Of a stretch of 11,340 nucleotides of DNA, positions 1-7,545 are shown in pieces. Below the pieces are notes generated by a model that did not search any database, was not told the origin of the DNA, and was given only the letters and a program-made list of their open reading frames with translations. The stretch's first letter is position 1, and each line of letters starts with the position of its first letter. The position numbers were made by a program, and so were the translations under genes. Source of the stretch: Persephonella sp. (GTDB lineage: Bacteria > Aquificota > Aquificia > Aquificales > Hydrogenothermaceae); the NCBI GenBank assembly GCA_027058925.1, contig JALTAS010000129.1, forward strand, positions 1 through 11,340, read 5' to 3'.

Positions 1-22
1 CAAAAATATATTTAATTATAAT

Positions 23-610
23 TTATAACATTTTTTTAATCTCTTGCTCGGGGATACTTCCCTCTCTCAATATTTTTATATCTTTGTTCACCTTAACTAT
101 TGTGGAGGGCTGGCTTTTTCTCTCGCCTTTATCAATATATAAATCAACCTTTTCGCCAAAATACTCAACAGCTTTCTTTATATCTGAAGGGGGACTTTTG
201 CCTTCCGGATTTGCACTTGGTGCAACAAGAGGTCTTTTGATCTTGTTCATAAAATCAACAAGAGGTTTATAATCTGGAATTCTAAATGCCAGAGAGTTTT
301 TGCCCCTATGAAGATATTCAAATTTGCTGTTTTGGATATCAAAAACAACCGTTATACCTTTTCTTTCAAGGAGTTTTTTCTCTTTGTTTGAAGGTTTTAT
401 GCCAAACATGGAAAAATAATCTGTTGATGGGATAAGAATTATAAGAGGTTTATCAGGGGATCTTTTTTTCAGTGAGTATACCCTTTCAACAGCTTTTTCA
501 TTAAGAGCATCTGCAAGAAGTCCATAAAGGGTGTCTGTCGGGGCAACTATAACCCCACCATTCTTTATTATATCAACAGCTTTATCAAAATCTTTCTCTA
601 TTTTAATCAT
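23..610 (-). CDS. tsaC: L-threonylcarbamoyladenylate synthase (TsaC/YrdC family)
   Basis: Cytoplasmic enzyme that makes threonylcarbamoyl-AMP from threonine, bicarbonate and ATP, the first step of the t6A37 modification of ANN-decoding tRNAs (known for the family). The 195-residue protein is one YrdC domain without the extra C-terminal domain of Sua5, so it is the short TsaC form. Motifs seen: TDTLYG (25-30), the basic KKRSPDKPL (48-56), PSANPEGKSPP (131-141), PSTIV (168-172) and LREGS (181-185). Its ATG lies inside the end of panB: the two genes share eight bases (ATGATTAA). Only a weak purine run precedes it, so translation is probably coupled to panB. It is the last gene of the four-gene minus-strand cluster. 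The 22 bases after its stop are A/T-rich, with no visible terminator hairpin before the window edge. Family assignment is secure. Confidence 0.95.
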   Translation of the reverse strand: MIKIEKDFDKAVDIIKNGGVIVAPTDTLYGLLADALNEKAVERVYSLKKRSPDKPLIILIPSTDYFSMFGIKPSNKEKKLLERKGITVVFDIQNSKFEYLHRGKNSLAFRIPDYKPLVDFMNKIKRPLVAPSANPEGKSPPSDIKKAVEYFGEKVDLYIDKGERKSQPSTIVKVNKDIKILREGSIPEQEIKKML

Positions 611-1394
611 ATGTATGTTTTTTCTCTGGAAATTTGCCTTCCTGAACTTCCTGTGAAAACTGTTTTAAAGCCTGAGTGAAAAGATCTTTACCCTCAACAT
701 ACCTTTTTACAAATTTTGGTGATCTGTCAAAAAATCCCATCATGTCGTGAAAAACAAGAACCTGACCGTCAGTGTATCTGCCAGCACCTATCCCTATTGT
801 GGGGATCTCAACGAACTCTGTTATTTCTTTAGCAAGATTTGACGGGACAGCTTCAAGAACTATTGAAAAAACGCCTGCCTGCTCAAGGGCTTTTGAGTCA
901 TTTATTATTTTTTTCTGCTGCTGTTGGGTTTTTCCCTGAACTTTGTATCCTCCAAGGGCATGAACGGACTGGGGAGTTAGTCCAAGATGTCCCATCACAG
1001 GGATACCTGATGATATCAGCTTCTGAATTATGGGGATTACTTCTTCCCCACCTTCTATTTTGACAGCGTTTGCACCTGTTTCCTTCATTATTCTTCCTGC
1101 ATTTTTCAGGGCATCTTCCGGACTTATCTGGTAGCTCATAAAGGGCATATCAACAATTATGAAAGTCTCAGGAGCTCCCTTTCTAACAGCTTTTGCATGG
1201 TATATCATCTGATCCAGTGTAACAGGTAAGGTTGTTTCAAGACCTTGAATTACCATTCCAAGGGAATCACCTACAAGAATACAGTCAACCCCTGCTTCTT
1301 CGCAGATTTTTGCAGACCAGTATTCGTATGTTGATATCATTGTTATCTTTCTGTTTTCTTTTTTTGCTTCTAAAAAATCATTTATGGTTTTCAT
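603..1394 (-). CDS. panB: 3-methyl-2-oxobutanoate hydroxymethyltransferase
   Basis: First committed enzyme of pantothenate (CoA) synthesis: it transfers a hydroxymethyl group from methylene-tetrahydrofolate to 2-oxoisovalerate, giving ketopantoate. The 263-residue length is typical. Family metal and substrate residues are visible: D43 in VGDSLGM, D82 in VDMPF and E114 in KIEGG; the catalytic Glu is E181 in VLEAVP. The HLGLTPQS and GIGAG segments are also present. The usual TAYD near the N terminus reads STYE (21-24), a mild variant. The start is supported by GAGG about seven bases upstream, in the last codons of proA; the proA stop and this ATG are two bases apart. The 3' end overlaps tsaC by eight bases. 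Transcription is probably as part of the proA-panB-tsaC unit. No panC or panD is visible nearby. Confidence 0.97.
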   Translation of the reverse strand: MKTINDFLEAKKENRKITMISTYEYWSAKICEEAGVDCILVGDSLGMVIQGLETTLPVTLDQMIYHAKAVRKGAPETFIIVDMPFMSYQISPEDALKNAGRIMKETGANAVKIEGGEEVIPIIQKLISSGIPVMGHLGLTPQSVHALGGYKVQGKTQQQQKKIINDSKALEQAGVFSIVLEAVPSNLAKEITEFVEIPTIGIGAGRYTDGQVLVFHDMMGFFDRSPKFVKRYVEGKDLFTQALKQFSQEVQEGKFPEKKHTYD

Positions 1395-1396
1395 TT

Positions 1397-2740
1397 TTAC
1401 CTCAGATCACACGCCTCTTTATTAATTTCTACCTTTTCTTCCTTTTTTGGAATACCAAAATTATCCCTGATCTGTCCGTTGCCTAATATGATAAATTTCG
1501 GTATCGTGAGTTCTTCAAGTCCCATAGGACCTCTTGCATGTATTTTGTCTGTGGATATTCCCATCTCAGCACCAAGACCGAACTCATTACCATCTGTAAA
1601 TCTTGTTGATGCGTTTATGTAAACAGCTGAACTGTCAACCTCATTTATAAATCTCATTCCTTTAGTGTAATTTTCTGTGACTATTGCTTCTGAATGGTTT
1701 GATCCGTATTTGTGTATAAAATCAATGGCTTCATCCATATCATTAACAACCTTTACAGCTATAATCAGATCCAGAAATTCCTCATAATAATCTTCCTCTT
1801 TTGCAGGTACAAGCTCTGTATCATGGGCTTTCGGATGATTCTGAAGTATATCAAGTGAAGTCTGATCGCATCTCATTTCTACGCCGGCTTTACCGTAGTA
1901 GTAAGCTATTTCTGGTAGAAACTGCTCCGCTATATCTTTGTGAACAATAAGATTTTCTATAGCATTGCATACGGAAGGTCTCTGAACTTTAGCATTAAAT
2001 GCTATGTTTAAGGCCTTTTCCATATCAGCTTCATTATCTATGTATAGATTGCAAACACCTTTGTAATGCTTTATTACCGGCATTTTTGCCTTTTCAGAAA
2101 CAGCCCTTATTAAACTTTCCCCACCTCTTGGTATAACAACATCTATATACTGATCTAACTGCAGAAGGTGATTAACAACCTCCCTCTCTGTTGTCTCAAC
2201 AAACTGTATCGCATCTTCTGGAAAACCTGTTTCTCTTGCAGCCTGTTTTAATATATTAACCAGTATTTTGTTTGAGTTTATTGTTTCGCTACCTCCTTTC
2301 AGTATCACAGCATTTGATGACTTCATACATAAAGATGCCGCCTCCACAGTAACATTAGGTCTCGCCTCGTATATGATCATTATTGTTCCGAGGGGAACCC
2401 TCATTCTTCCTATCTTTAAACCGTTTGGCCTTGTCCACATAGAGATCACCTGCCCTACCGGATCAGGTAAAGATGCAACATCTTTTAAAACCTGAACCAT
2501 ACCTTTTATTCTCTTTTCATTCAGTTTTAATCTATCTAAAAGAGCTTTTGAGTATCCCTTTTTTTCTGCTCTTTCCAGATCTTTTCTGTTTTCCTCCTGT
2601 ATTTCTTCCTTCCTTTCCATAATCAGTTCTGCCGCTCTCAGCAGAGCCCTGTTTTTTATTTCGGTATTTATCTTTATAAGATCTTTTTGTGATTTTTTTG
2701 CCCTTTTTGATATATTCTCTGCATACACCTTAAGATCCAT
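1397..2740 (-). CDS. proA: Glutamate-5-semialdehyde dehydrogenase (gamma-glutamyl phosphate reductase)
   Basis: NADPH-dependent reduction of gamma-glutamyl phosphate to glutamate semialdehyde, the second step of proline synthesis. The protein has the aldehyde-dehydrogenase fold: VPLG...YEARPNVT (116-131), the ILKGGSE nucleotide-site segment (146-152), catalytic Cys258 in RPSVCNA, NASTRFTDG (376-384) and the family signature HARGPMGLEELT (401-412). The frame is open to an ATG at 2764, but I choose the ATG at 2740 because GGAGG sits six bases upstream of it; the upstream ATG has no such site. This gives 447 residues, somewhat longer than the usual 415-420. The excess is a charged C-terminal tail of about 20 residues after the conserved GQIR. 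No proB is visible in the window. It lies 48 bp after the EAL-HDOD gene and two bases before panB. Confidence 0.96.
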   Translation of the reverse strand: MDLKVYAENISKRAKKSQKDLIKINTEIKNRALLRAAELIMERKEEIQEENRKDLERAEKKGYSKALLDRLKLNEKRIKGMVQVLKDVASLPDPVGQVISMWTRPNGLKIGRMRVPLGTIMIIYEARPNVTVEAASLCMKSSNAVILKGGSETINSNKILVNILKQAARETGFPEDAIQFVETTEREVVNHLLQLDQYIDVVIPRGGESLIRAVSEKAKMPVIKHYKGVCNLYIDNEADMEKALNIAFNAKVQRPSVCNAIENLIVHKDIAEQFLPEIAYYYGKAGVEMRCDQTSLDILQNHPKAHDTELVPAKEEDYYEEFLDLIIAVKVVNDMDEAIDFIHKYGSNHSEAIVTENYTKGMRFINEVDSSAVYINASTRFTDGNEFGLGAEMGISTDKIHARGPMGLEELTIPKFIILGNGQIRDNFGIPKKEEKVEINKEACDLR

Positions 2741-2788
2741 AACTTTCCTCCGGAAGAATTTCATAAAAATTAATTATAAGACAGATCG

Positions 2789-4009
2789 TTAGTTTGATTC
2801 CATAAAGTTCTCGTAATAGGTGATAGCTTCAAGCTCTGCCGATAAAAGATCTTCAAGACCTAACTTAACAGGCTCAAGTTTTTTTCTCGCCTCTTCAATA
2901 TTATCTTTTTCAAGATCAATGATTGAGGAAAGAAGACCACCCAGAACCCCCTCATTTTTCAAAACAGCTTTTTTTATTTCCTCATCTATGTAAAGCTGGT
3001 TCAGGATTTCTTCAAGAGGTCTGTAAAGAACAGAACCAATTAGAGATATCATTCCTGTTATGTAGGCTTTCTCTATCATATCTATATCAGAGGTTATCTT
3101 TGACACAAGTATTTCCATCATTCTTCCTCTGATAACAGCCCTTTCAAGAAGAGGGTTGGATTTAATATCTCCTCCTTCTGATGCAAAAAGCTGAAGTATT
3201 GCCCATTTTTGTATGTTTGAATATCCAAGAATAGAAAGAGCCTGTTTTATAGAGTGGACTTTATTTCTAAGATAAAAGTATGGGGAGTTTACGTATCTTA
3301 GCAGTTTATATCCAAGATCAGGGTATCCTTTTACCAGTTCAGATATCTCCTCCATACTTTTTTCAAGGATAGCAAATTTGAGTATTTTCAGGAGAGCAAG
3401 CTTGTATGATGGAAGCTTTTTTTCTTTTTTTATCGTTGGTTTCTCAAAGAAAAATCCCTGGAAATAATCAAATCCAAGCTCTTTGGTAAACAAAAAATCT
3501 TTTTCAGTTTCAACTTTTACAGCTATAGTTTTAACGCTGTATTTTTTTAAAAAATCAACCATCTCCTTAAGTTCGAGATCAGAAAAGTTCCTTATGTTTA
3601 TCTTCACATAATCAACTATCTCAAGAAGGGGGGTCAAAAGCTCATTAAACTGAACATTATCAAGGGCAACCTGATATCCCTTTTCTTTTACCTTTGATAT
3701 ACTGTCAAGAACAAATTTATTTATTTTATCAAGACTTGATATCTCAAGGACAATTCTGTTTTCAGGAAGAAGATCTATAAAATCACCTTCCAAAAATTCA
3801 GGGCTGACATTTATGAAACCTTTCTTGTTGTCTATTATCTCTTTAAAATCCATATAGGTCAGCAGATTCATCACGACCCTTGCTGTTGCTTCAATGGAAT
3901 CTTTTACGATCGCGAAGTTCTCTTCTCTGTCTCTAAAAAGAAGCTCATACCCGAATATCTTAATATCCCTATCAAGAATAGGTTGACGCCCCAGATATAC
4001 TTCTCTCAT
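2789..4009 (-). CDS. EAL-HDOD signalling protein with degenerate EAL domain (YuxH/CdgJ type)
   Basis: A two-domain 406-residue cytoplasmic protein: an EAL domain (about 1-200) and an HDOD domain (about 200-390). The EAL motif reads YELLFR (21-26). Several c-di-GMP-site residues remain (N67 in INVSP, E89 in VLEIS, K136 in YVKIN, Q184 in FQGFFF). However, the usual DDFG region reads LDNVQF (D117-N118), and the AEGVE region reads AVKVE (163-167), losing its first Glu. I infer that it no longer hydrolyses c-di-GMP and acts by binding or scaffolding, as proposed for related EAL-HDOD proteins. The HDOD part shows SIKQALSILGYSNIQKW (253-269) and lacks a classical HD metal site. It heads the minus-strand cluster. 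AAGGTC about eight bases before the ATG is a weak ribosome-binding site. Family assignment is firm; the cellular process it controls is unknown. Confidence 0.88.
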   Translation of the reverse strand: MREVYLGRQPILDRDIKIFGYELLFRDREENFAIVKDSIEATARVVMNLLTYMDFKEIIDNKKGFINVSPEFLEGDFIDLLPENRIVLEISSLDKINKFVLDSISKVKEKGYQVALDNVQFNELLTPLLEIVDYVKINIRNFSDLELKEMVDFLKKYSVKTIAVKVETEKDFLFTKELGFDYFQGFFFEKPTIKKEKKLPSYKLALLKILKFAILEKSMEEISELVKGYPDLGYKLLRYVNSPYFYLRNKVHSIKQALSILGYSNIQKWAILQLFASEGGDIKSNPLLERAVIRGRMMEILVSKITSDIDMIEKAYITGMISLIGSVLYRPLEEILNQLYIDEEIKKAVLKNEGVLGGLLSSIIDLEKDNIEEARKKLEPVKLGLEDLLSAELEAITYYENFMESN

Positions 4010-4114
4010 CTGTTGACCTTTATTTAAGTTTATTAATCATTTATCGTAAAAAAATATAATAGTTATTAATTTAATATACAGGTATAATGTTAAAAAACAA
4101 TCGGTGGGGCTAAG
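4010..4114. promoter_or_regulatory. Divergent intergenic region between EAL-HDOD gene and nadE
   Basis: This 105-bp, very A/T-rich gap separates two divergent transcription units and must contain both promoters unless they lie inside genes. For nadE there is an exact TATAAT at 4083-4088 on the plus strand, but no recognisable -35 box upstream. For the EAL-HDOD cluster, the minus strand has TATATT (4078 down to 4073) preceded after 16 bp by TTGTTT (4100 down to 4095). The two candidate promoters overlap, so the units may compete for polymerase (inference). Base composition makes chance matches likely. Confidence 0.4.
4083..4088 (+). promoter_or_regulatory. Candidate -10 box for nadE
   Basis: Exact TATAAT, 26 bases before the nadE ATG, giving a predicted leader of about 20 nt. 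The hexamer 17 bp upstream (TAGTTA) is a poor -35, so support is limited to the -10 element and its position. Confidence 0.4.
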
Positions 4115-5839
4115 ATGAAAAAGCTCAGACTTGCTCTTGCACAGATTAACAGCACAGTAGGTGATATAGAGGGGAACACAGAAAAAATCATCAAAAAGAT
4201 AAAAGAGGCAAAACACCATGATGTTGATATAATAGCGTTTCCTGAACTTGCAGTAACAGGATATCCCCCTGAGGATCTTCTCCTAAAACCATCTTTTATT
4301 GATAAAAACATCAGATACATTGAAAAAATCGCTCAGGAAAGCAGGAATATTATAAGTATTGTTGGTTTTGTTGATAAGGTTGAGGACATATACAACGCTT
4401 CGGCTGTTCTTTTAGATGGAAAAATTGTTGCAAAATACCATAAAAACTACCTTCCCAATTATGGTGTTTTTGATGAAGTGAGATATTTCCAGAAAGGAAA
4501 CGAGATAACTATTTTAAACATTGAAGGCTATAAAATAGGAATGTCAATATGTGAGGATATATGGTACCCGGAAAATCCCATAAACATACAGGCTATAGAA
4601 GGGGCAGAACTTGTTATAAATATCAACGCTTCTCCTTACTATGCAGGAAAAGTAAAAGTAAGAGAGGATATGCTCAGGGTAAGGGCAAGAGACAACCTGA
4701 TCTCTATTGCATATGTGAATCTTGTTGGTGGACAGGATGAGCTTGTTTTTGACGGAAACAGCTTTGTTGTTGGTCCTGACGGAGATATAATCGCAAAAGG
4801 AAAGGCTTTTGAGGAGGATCTTCTTATATGTGATCTTGATCTTGATGCTATTTTTAGAAAACAGCTAAAAGATAACAGGCTCAGGAATCTGAGGGCTTCT
4901 TATAAAAGGGAAGAAAGGGTAATAGAAGTTTTCCTTGATTATAAAATAAAAGACAAGCTTGAGCTTATTCCACAGAGGGTTGAACTTGATCTGAAAGAAG
5001 CTGAAGAGATTTATAAAGCTCTTGTTTTAGGACTTAAGGATTACATTCATAAAAACAACTTTGAGAAGGTAGTAATAGGCCTTTCAGGAGGAATAGATAG
5101 TTCGCTGACAGCCACAATTGCTGTTGATGCCCTTGGAAGTGAAAATGTAAAAGGTGTTCTTATGCCTTCACAGTACACATCAAAAGAAAGTATAGAAGAC
5201 GCAAAACAGCTTGCACAGAATCTCGGAATTGAGATATTTGTACTTCCAATTACAGATATTTTCTATAACTATCTTGATGAACTGAAGCCTGTATTTGAAG
5301 GTCTTGAACCTGACGTAACAGAAGAAAATCTACAGGCAAGGATAAGGGGAAATCTTCTTATGGCTCTTTCAAACAAGTTTAGATGGATCGTCCTTGCAAC
5401 AGGAAATAAATCTGAGATGAGCGTTGGATATGCAACCCTTTATGGTGATATGGTGGGTGGATTTGCTGTATTAAAGGATGTGTACAAAACAAAGGTTTAT
5501 GAACTTGCCCAGTACAGAAACAGTTTATCACCTGTGATACCTGAAAGGGTTTTACACAAACCACCTTCTGCAGAACTGAAACCTGGACAGACAGATGAGG
5601 AGGAACTTTTGCCTTATGTGATACTTGATGAGATAATATATATGTATGTTGAGGAAGATATATCAGCTGAAGACATAGCAAAGAAAGGATTTGACAGGGA
5701 AAGCGTGGAAAGGGTTATAAAGATGATAGATAGGAATGAGTACAAAAGAAGGCAGGCTCCTGTTGGAATAAGGATAACCCCGAGAGGATTTGGAAAAGAC
5801 AGAAGAATGCCTATAACAAACAAATACAGGGAGATTTAA
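4115..5839 (+). CDS. nadE: Glutamine-dependent NAD+ synthase
   Basis: Last step of NAD synthesis: ATP-dependent amidation of nicotinate adenine dinucleotide, with ammonia supplied by glutamine hydrolysis in the same polypeptide. Residues 1 to about 275 form the nitrilase-type glutaminase, with the Glu-Lys-Cys triad visible as E44 ([14 protein letters not shown]), K110 ([14 protein letters not shown]) and C146 (SICEDIW). From about residue 290 comes the N-type ATP pyrophosphatase synthase, with its P-loop SGGIDSS (324-330), followed by [19 protein letters not shown] and [15 protein letters not shown]. At 574 residues it is the usual length for the two-domain bacterial form, and both active sites look complete, so it should not depend on free ammonia. 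A G-rich stretch (GGTGGGG) lies just before the ATG. The stop is one base from the start of the next small gene, indicating co-transcription. Confidence 0.97.
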   Translation: MKKLRLALAQINSTVGDIEGNTEKIIKKIKEAKHHDVDIIAFPELAVTGYPPEDLLLKPSFIDKNIRYIEKIAQESRNIISIVGFVDKVEDIYNASAVLLDGKIVAKYHKNYLPNYGVFDEVRYFQKGNEITILNIEGYKIGMSICEDIWYPENPINIQAIEGAELVININASPYYAGKVKVREDMLRVRARDNLISIAYVNLVGGQDELVFDGNSFVVGPDGDIIAKGKAFEEDLLICDLDLDAIFRKQLKDNRLRNLRASYKREERVIEVFLDYKIKDKLELIPQRVELDLKEAEEIYKALVLGLKDYIHKNNFEKVVIGLSGGIDSSLTATIAVDALGSENVKGVLMPSQYTSKESIEDAKQLAQNLGIEIFVLPITDIFYNYLDELKPVFEGLEPDVTEENLQARIRGNLLMALSNKFRWIVLATGNKSEMSVGYATLYGDMVGGFAVLKDVYKTKVYELAQYRNSLSPVIPERVLHKPPSAELKPGQTDEEELLPYVILDEIIYMYVEEDISAEDIAKKGFDRESVERVIKMIDRNEYKRRQAPVGIRITPRGFGKDRRMPITNKYREI

Positions 5840-5840
5840 A

Positions 5841-6020
5841 ATGAAGGATTTTATAAAGTTCGCCATCGGTTTTACAGCAGGTTTTATAGCTGTATACAAA
5901 TATCTTTCAAAAAGGGAAGAAAAGGTTATCTCAAATCCACCTGAGATCAGGCCTTTCCATTCAAACGGTAAGATGTTAGAGGTATTAAAAAAATTCAATG
6001 AGATGAAGCAAAGCATCTAA
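5841..6020 (+). CDS. Small membrane-anchored protein, unknown function (59 aa)
   Basis: A 59-codon frame starting one base after the nadE stop. AGGGAG (5827-5832), in the last codons of nadE, gives a ribosome-binding site eight bases before the ATG. The protein begins [22 protein letters not shown], in which residues 4 to about 21 form a single hydrophobic segment, followed by the basic SKREEK. A hydrophilic tail of about 30 residues ends in [16 protein letters not shown], a probable short amphipathic helix. I would expect an inner-membrane anchor with the tail in the cytoplasm. I do not recognise a family. The stop overlaps the stop of the convergent nth by four bases (CTAA at 6017-6020). 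Good start signal, coupling to nadE and coding-like codon use suggest a real gene; function is unknown. Confidence 0.72.
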   Translation: MKDFIKFAIGFTAGFIAVYKYLSKREEKVISNPPEIRPFHSNGKMLEVLKKFNEMKQSI

Positions 6021-6676
6021 CGGTGCTTACTCACCCCAACTTTCTCACAGTAATTTTTTACAGGACATTTTGAACATAGGGGAGAAACAGGCTTACATAT
6101 AGTCTGACCAAAAGCAACCAGAAGGTCATTAATCCTGTTCCAGTACTCTACAGGAACCTTTTTCATAAGCTGTTTTTCTGTTTCTTCTGGACTTTTTGTC
6201 TTAACAAAACCAAGTCTGTTGGTTATCCTGTGAACATGAATATCAACACAGATTGCAGGTTTACCAAAAGAAAGGGCAAGAACAAGATTTGCTGTTTTTC
6301 TTCCAACACCGGGAAGTTTTAAAAGCTCTTCAAGAGTATCAGGAACTTTTCCGTTGTATTTTTCAACGATTATCTGTGCTATCCTTTTAATTGTTTTTGC
6401 TTTATTTTTGTAAAAACCTGCAGGATATATAGCTTTCTGTATCTCCTCCTCTGTAAGCTTCAATATATCTTCAGGTGTTTTTGCAATCCTAAAAAGCCTT
6501 TCTGAAACCTGTGCAGTAATCTGATCTTTTGTTCTGAGGCTGATAATCGTTGAGATAAGGATCTGGAACGGCGTTCTGTGATCCCTCTTTGCTATCAATG
6601 AGACTACAGGGGCGTTCCACTTTGGAAACTCTTTTTCTAAAATACTCAGAACCTTCAGGAATGTAGATCTATCCAT
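6017..6676 (-). CDS. nth: Endonuclease III (DNA glycosylase/AP lyase, 4Fe-4S)
   Basis: Base-excision repair enzyme that removes oxidised pyrimidines and cleaves abasic sites. At 219 residues it has the full HhH-GPD architecture: the helix-hairpin-helix LPGVGRKTA (121-129) with catalytic Lys127, catalytic Asp145 in VDIHVHR, and the cluster ligands C194, C201, C204 and C210 (C-x6-C-x2-C-x5-C). All these are offset by exactly seven residues from the E. coli enzyme (K120, D138, C187/194/197/203), so the alignment is secure. At the position of E. coli Gln41, which fills the gap left by the flipped base, there is Arg48 (ISLRTKD), a form I associate with archaeal homologues. The start is the ATG at 6676, only 22 bp from the divergent M23 peptidase gene. 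The 3' end overlaps the convergent small gene by four bases. Confidence 0.96.
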   Translation of the reverse strand: MDRSTFLKVLSILEKEFPKWNAPVVSLIAKRDHRTPFQILISTIISLRTKDQITAQVSERLFRIAKTPEDILKLTEEEIQKAIYPAGFYKNKAKTIKRIAQIIVEKYNGKVPDTLEELLKLPGVGRKTANLVLALSFGKPAICVDIHVHRITNRLGFVKTKSPEETEKQLMKKVPVEYWNRINDLLVAFGQTICKPVSPLCSKCPVKNYCEKVGVSKHR

Positions 6677-6684
6677 AAAATAAG

Positions 6685-6690
6685 ATTATA
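6685..6690 (-). promoter_or_regulatory. Candidate -10 box for nth, implying an almost leaderless mRNA
   Basis: The minus strand reads TATAAT exactly in the 22-bp gap between nth and the divergent M23 gene. A start about seven bases downstream would fall near 6678, within two bases of the nth ATG, so the transcript would be leaderless or nearly so. I see no purine-rich ribosome-binding site before the nth ATG, which fits. No good -35 is visible, and A/T richness makes chance occurrence possible. Confidence 0.35.
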
Positions 6691-6698
6691 CTAAAAAT

Positions 6699-7505
6699 AT
6701 GGGGATAATACTTTTTTTACTTGTTTTAGCAGGTTTCGGGCTGTGCAGTGAGGTTAAAATACTTTCAGACAACTTTTATCCTGCAGGCCTGAATGTTATC
6801 AAATTGAAAACAAAAAATGCATACATTGAGGTAAAAACAAACCACAGAACCCTCAAGTTTCCCGTTCATAAAGAGTTTTCATTTTTTGTGATCCCCTACC
6901 AGACAGGGAAAATAGCCGTTTTGAATGTTATTTCTGAAGGAAGGGTGATCTTCAGAAAATTTATAAAAATAAAAAGTAGAGAATATCCTGTATCAAAAAT
7001 AACAGTAAAGGAAAGGAAGTTGACAAAGGAGCTTATAGAAAGAATAAAAAATAAAAACAGAATTTTGAGAATGAAACTTTCCCAGTACACAGAAAAAAAA
7101 TTCACAGAAAATAGTTTTATAAAACCATTAAAAGTTCTGTCTATCTCAACATCCTTTGGTGCAAAAAGAATAATAAACGGCAAAAAAAGGTCGGTTCACT
7201 GGGGTGTTGATTTTAAAGCCCCTGAAGGAACAAAAGTTTATGCCTCCCTGTCAGGAAGGGTGGTTCTAGCAAAGGAGCTTTTTTACACTGGAAAAACTGT
7301 TGTCATAGATCATGGAATGGGACTCCACACACTTTATGCCCATCTATCAAAAATAACAGTAAAAGAAGGGCAGGATGTGAAAGGAGGACAGATTATAGGA
7401 AAAGTAGGCTCTACAGGAAGATCAACAGGACCACACCTTCATTTTGGGATTTACTTGGGCGGTGTAAGGGTTGATCCTTTTTTAGCCTTCAGACTAAAAC
7501 TGTAA
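6699..7505 (+). CDS. Exported M23 (LytM/NlpD-type) metallopeptidase
   Basis: Probable murein endopeptidase, or an amidase-activating LytM protein, acting in the periplasm. The 268-residue protein starts with a hydrophobic segment (about residues 3-17) that looks like a short signal peptide, although it lacks basic residues before the core. There is no lipobox despite the Cys at 16. Residues 20-100 are beta-rich and unassigned; 104-135 are highly basic and probably helical. The M23 domain (about 145-265) has the zinc motif H167-x3-D171 (HWGVD), H215 in YAHLS, and H246-x-H248 in GPHLHFG. All metal and catalytic positions are present, so an active enzyme is likely, unlike degenerate EnvC/NlpD types. 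An in-frame TAA at 6681 and no other start codon fix the ATG at 6699; no good ribosome-binding site is visible. mutS follows after 40 bp. Confidence 0.88.
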   Translation: MGIILFLLVLAGFGLCSEVKILSDNFYPAGLNVIKLKTKNAYIEVKTNHRTLKFPVHKEFSFFVIPYQTGKIAVLNVISEGRVIFRKFIKIKSREYPVSKITVKERKLTKELIERIKNKNRILRMKLSQYTEKKFTENSFIKPLKVLSISTSFGAKRIINGKKRSVHWGVDFKAPEGTKVYASLSGRVVLAKELFYTGKTVVIDHGMGLHTLYAHLSKITVKEGQDVKGGQIIGKVGSTGRSTGPHLHFGIYLGGVRVDPFLAFRLKL

Positions 7506-7545
7506 TATATTGTATGGGATAAAAACATTTCAGGGAGTCAGATAT

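Noticed and set aside
2741..2764. Upstream ATG for proA
   Set aside because: GGAGG lies between the two ATGs, six bases before the one at 2740, so the extra eight residues would be encoded by the ribosome-binding region.
7510..7545. Upstream TTG start for mutS
   Set aside because: The ATG at 7546 has AGGGAG at proper spacing and begins with a normal MutS N terminus; the extra 12 residues have no family counterpart that I recognise.
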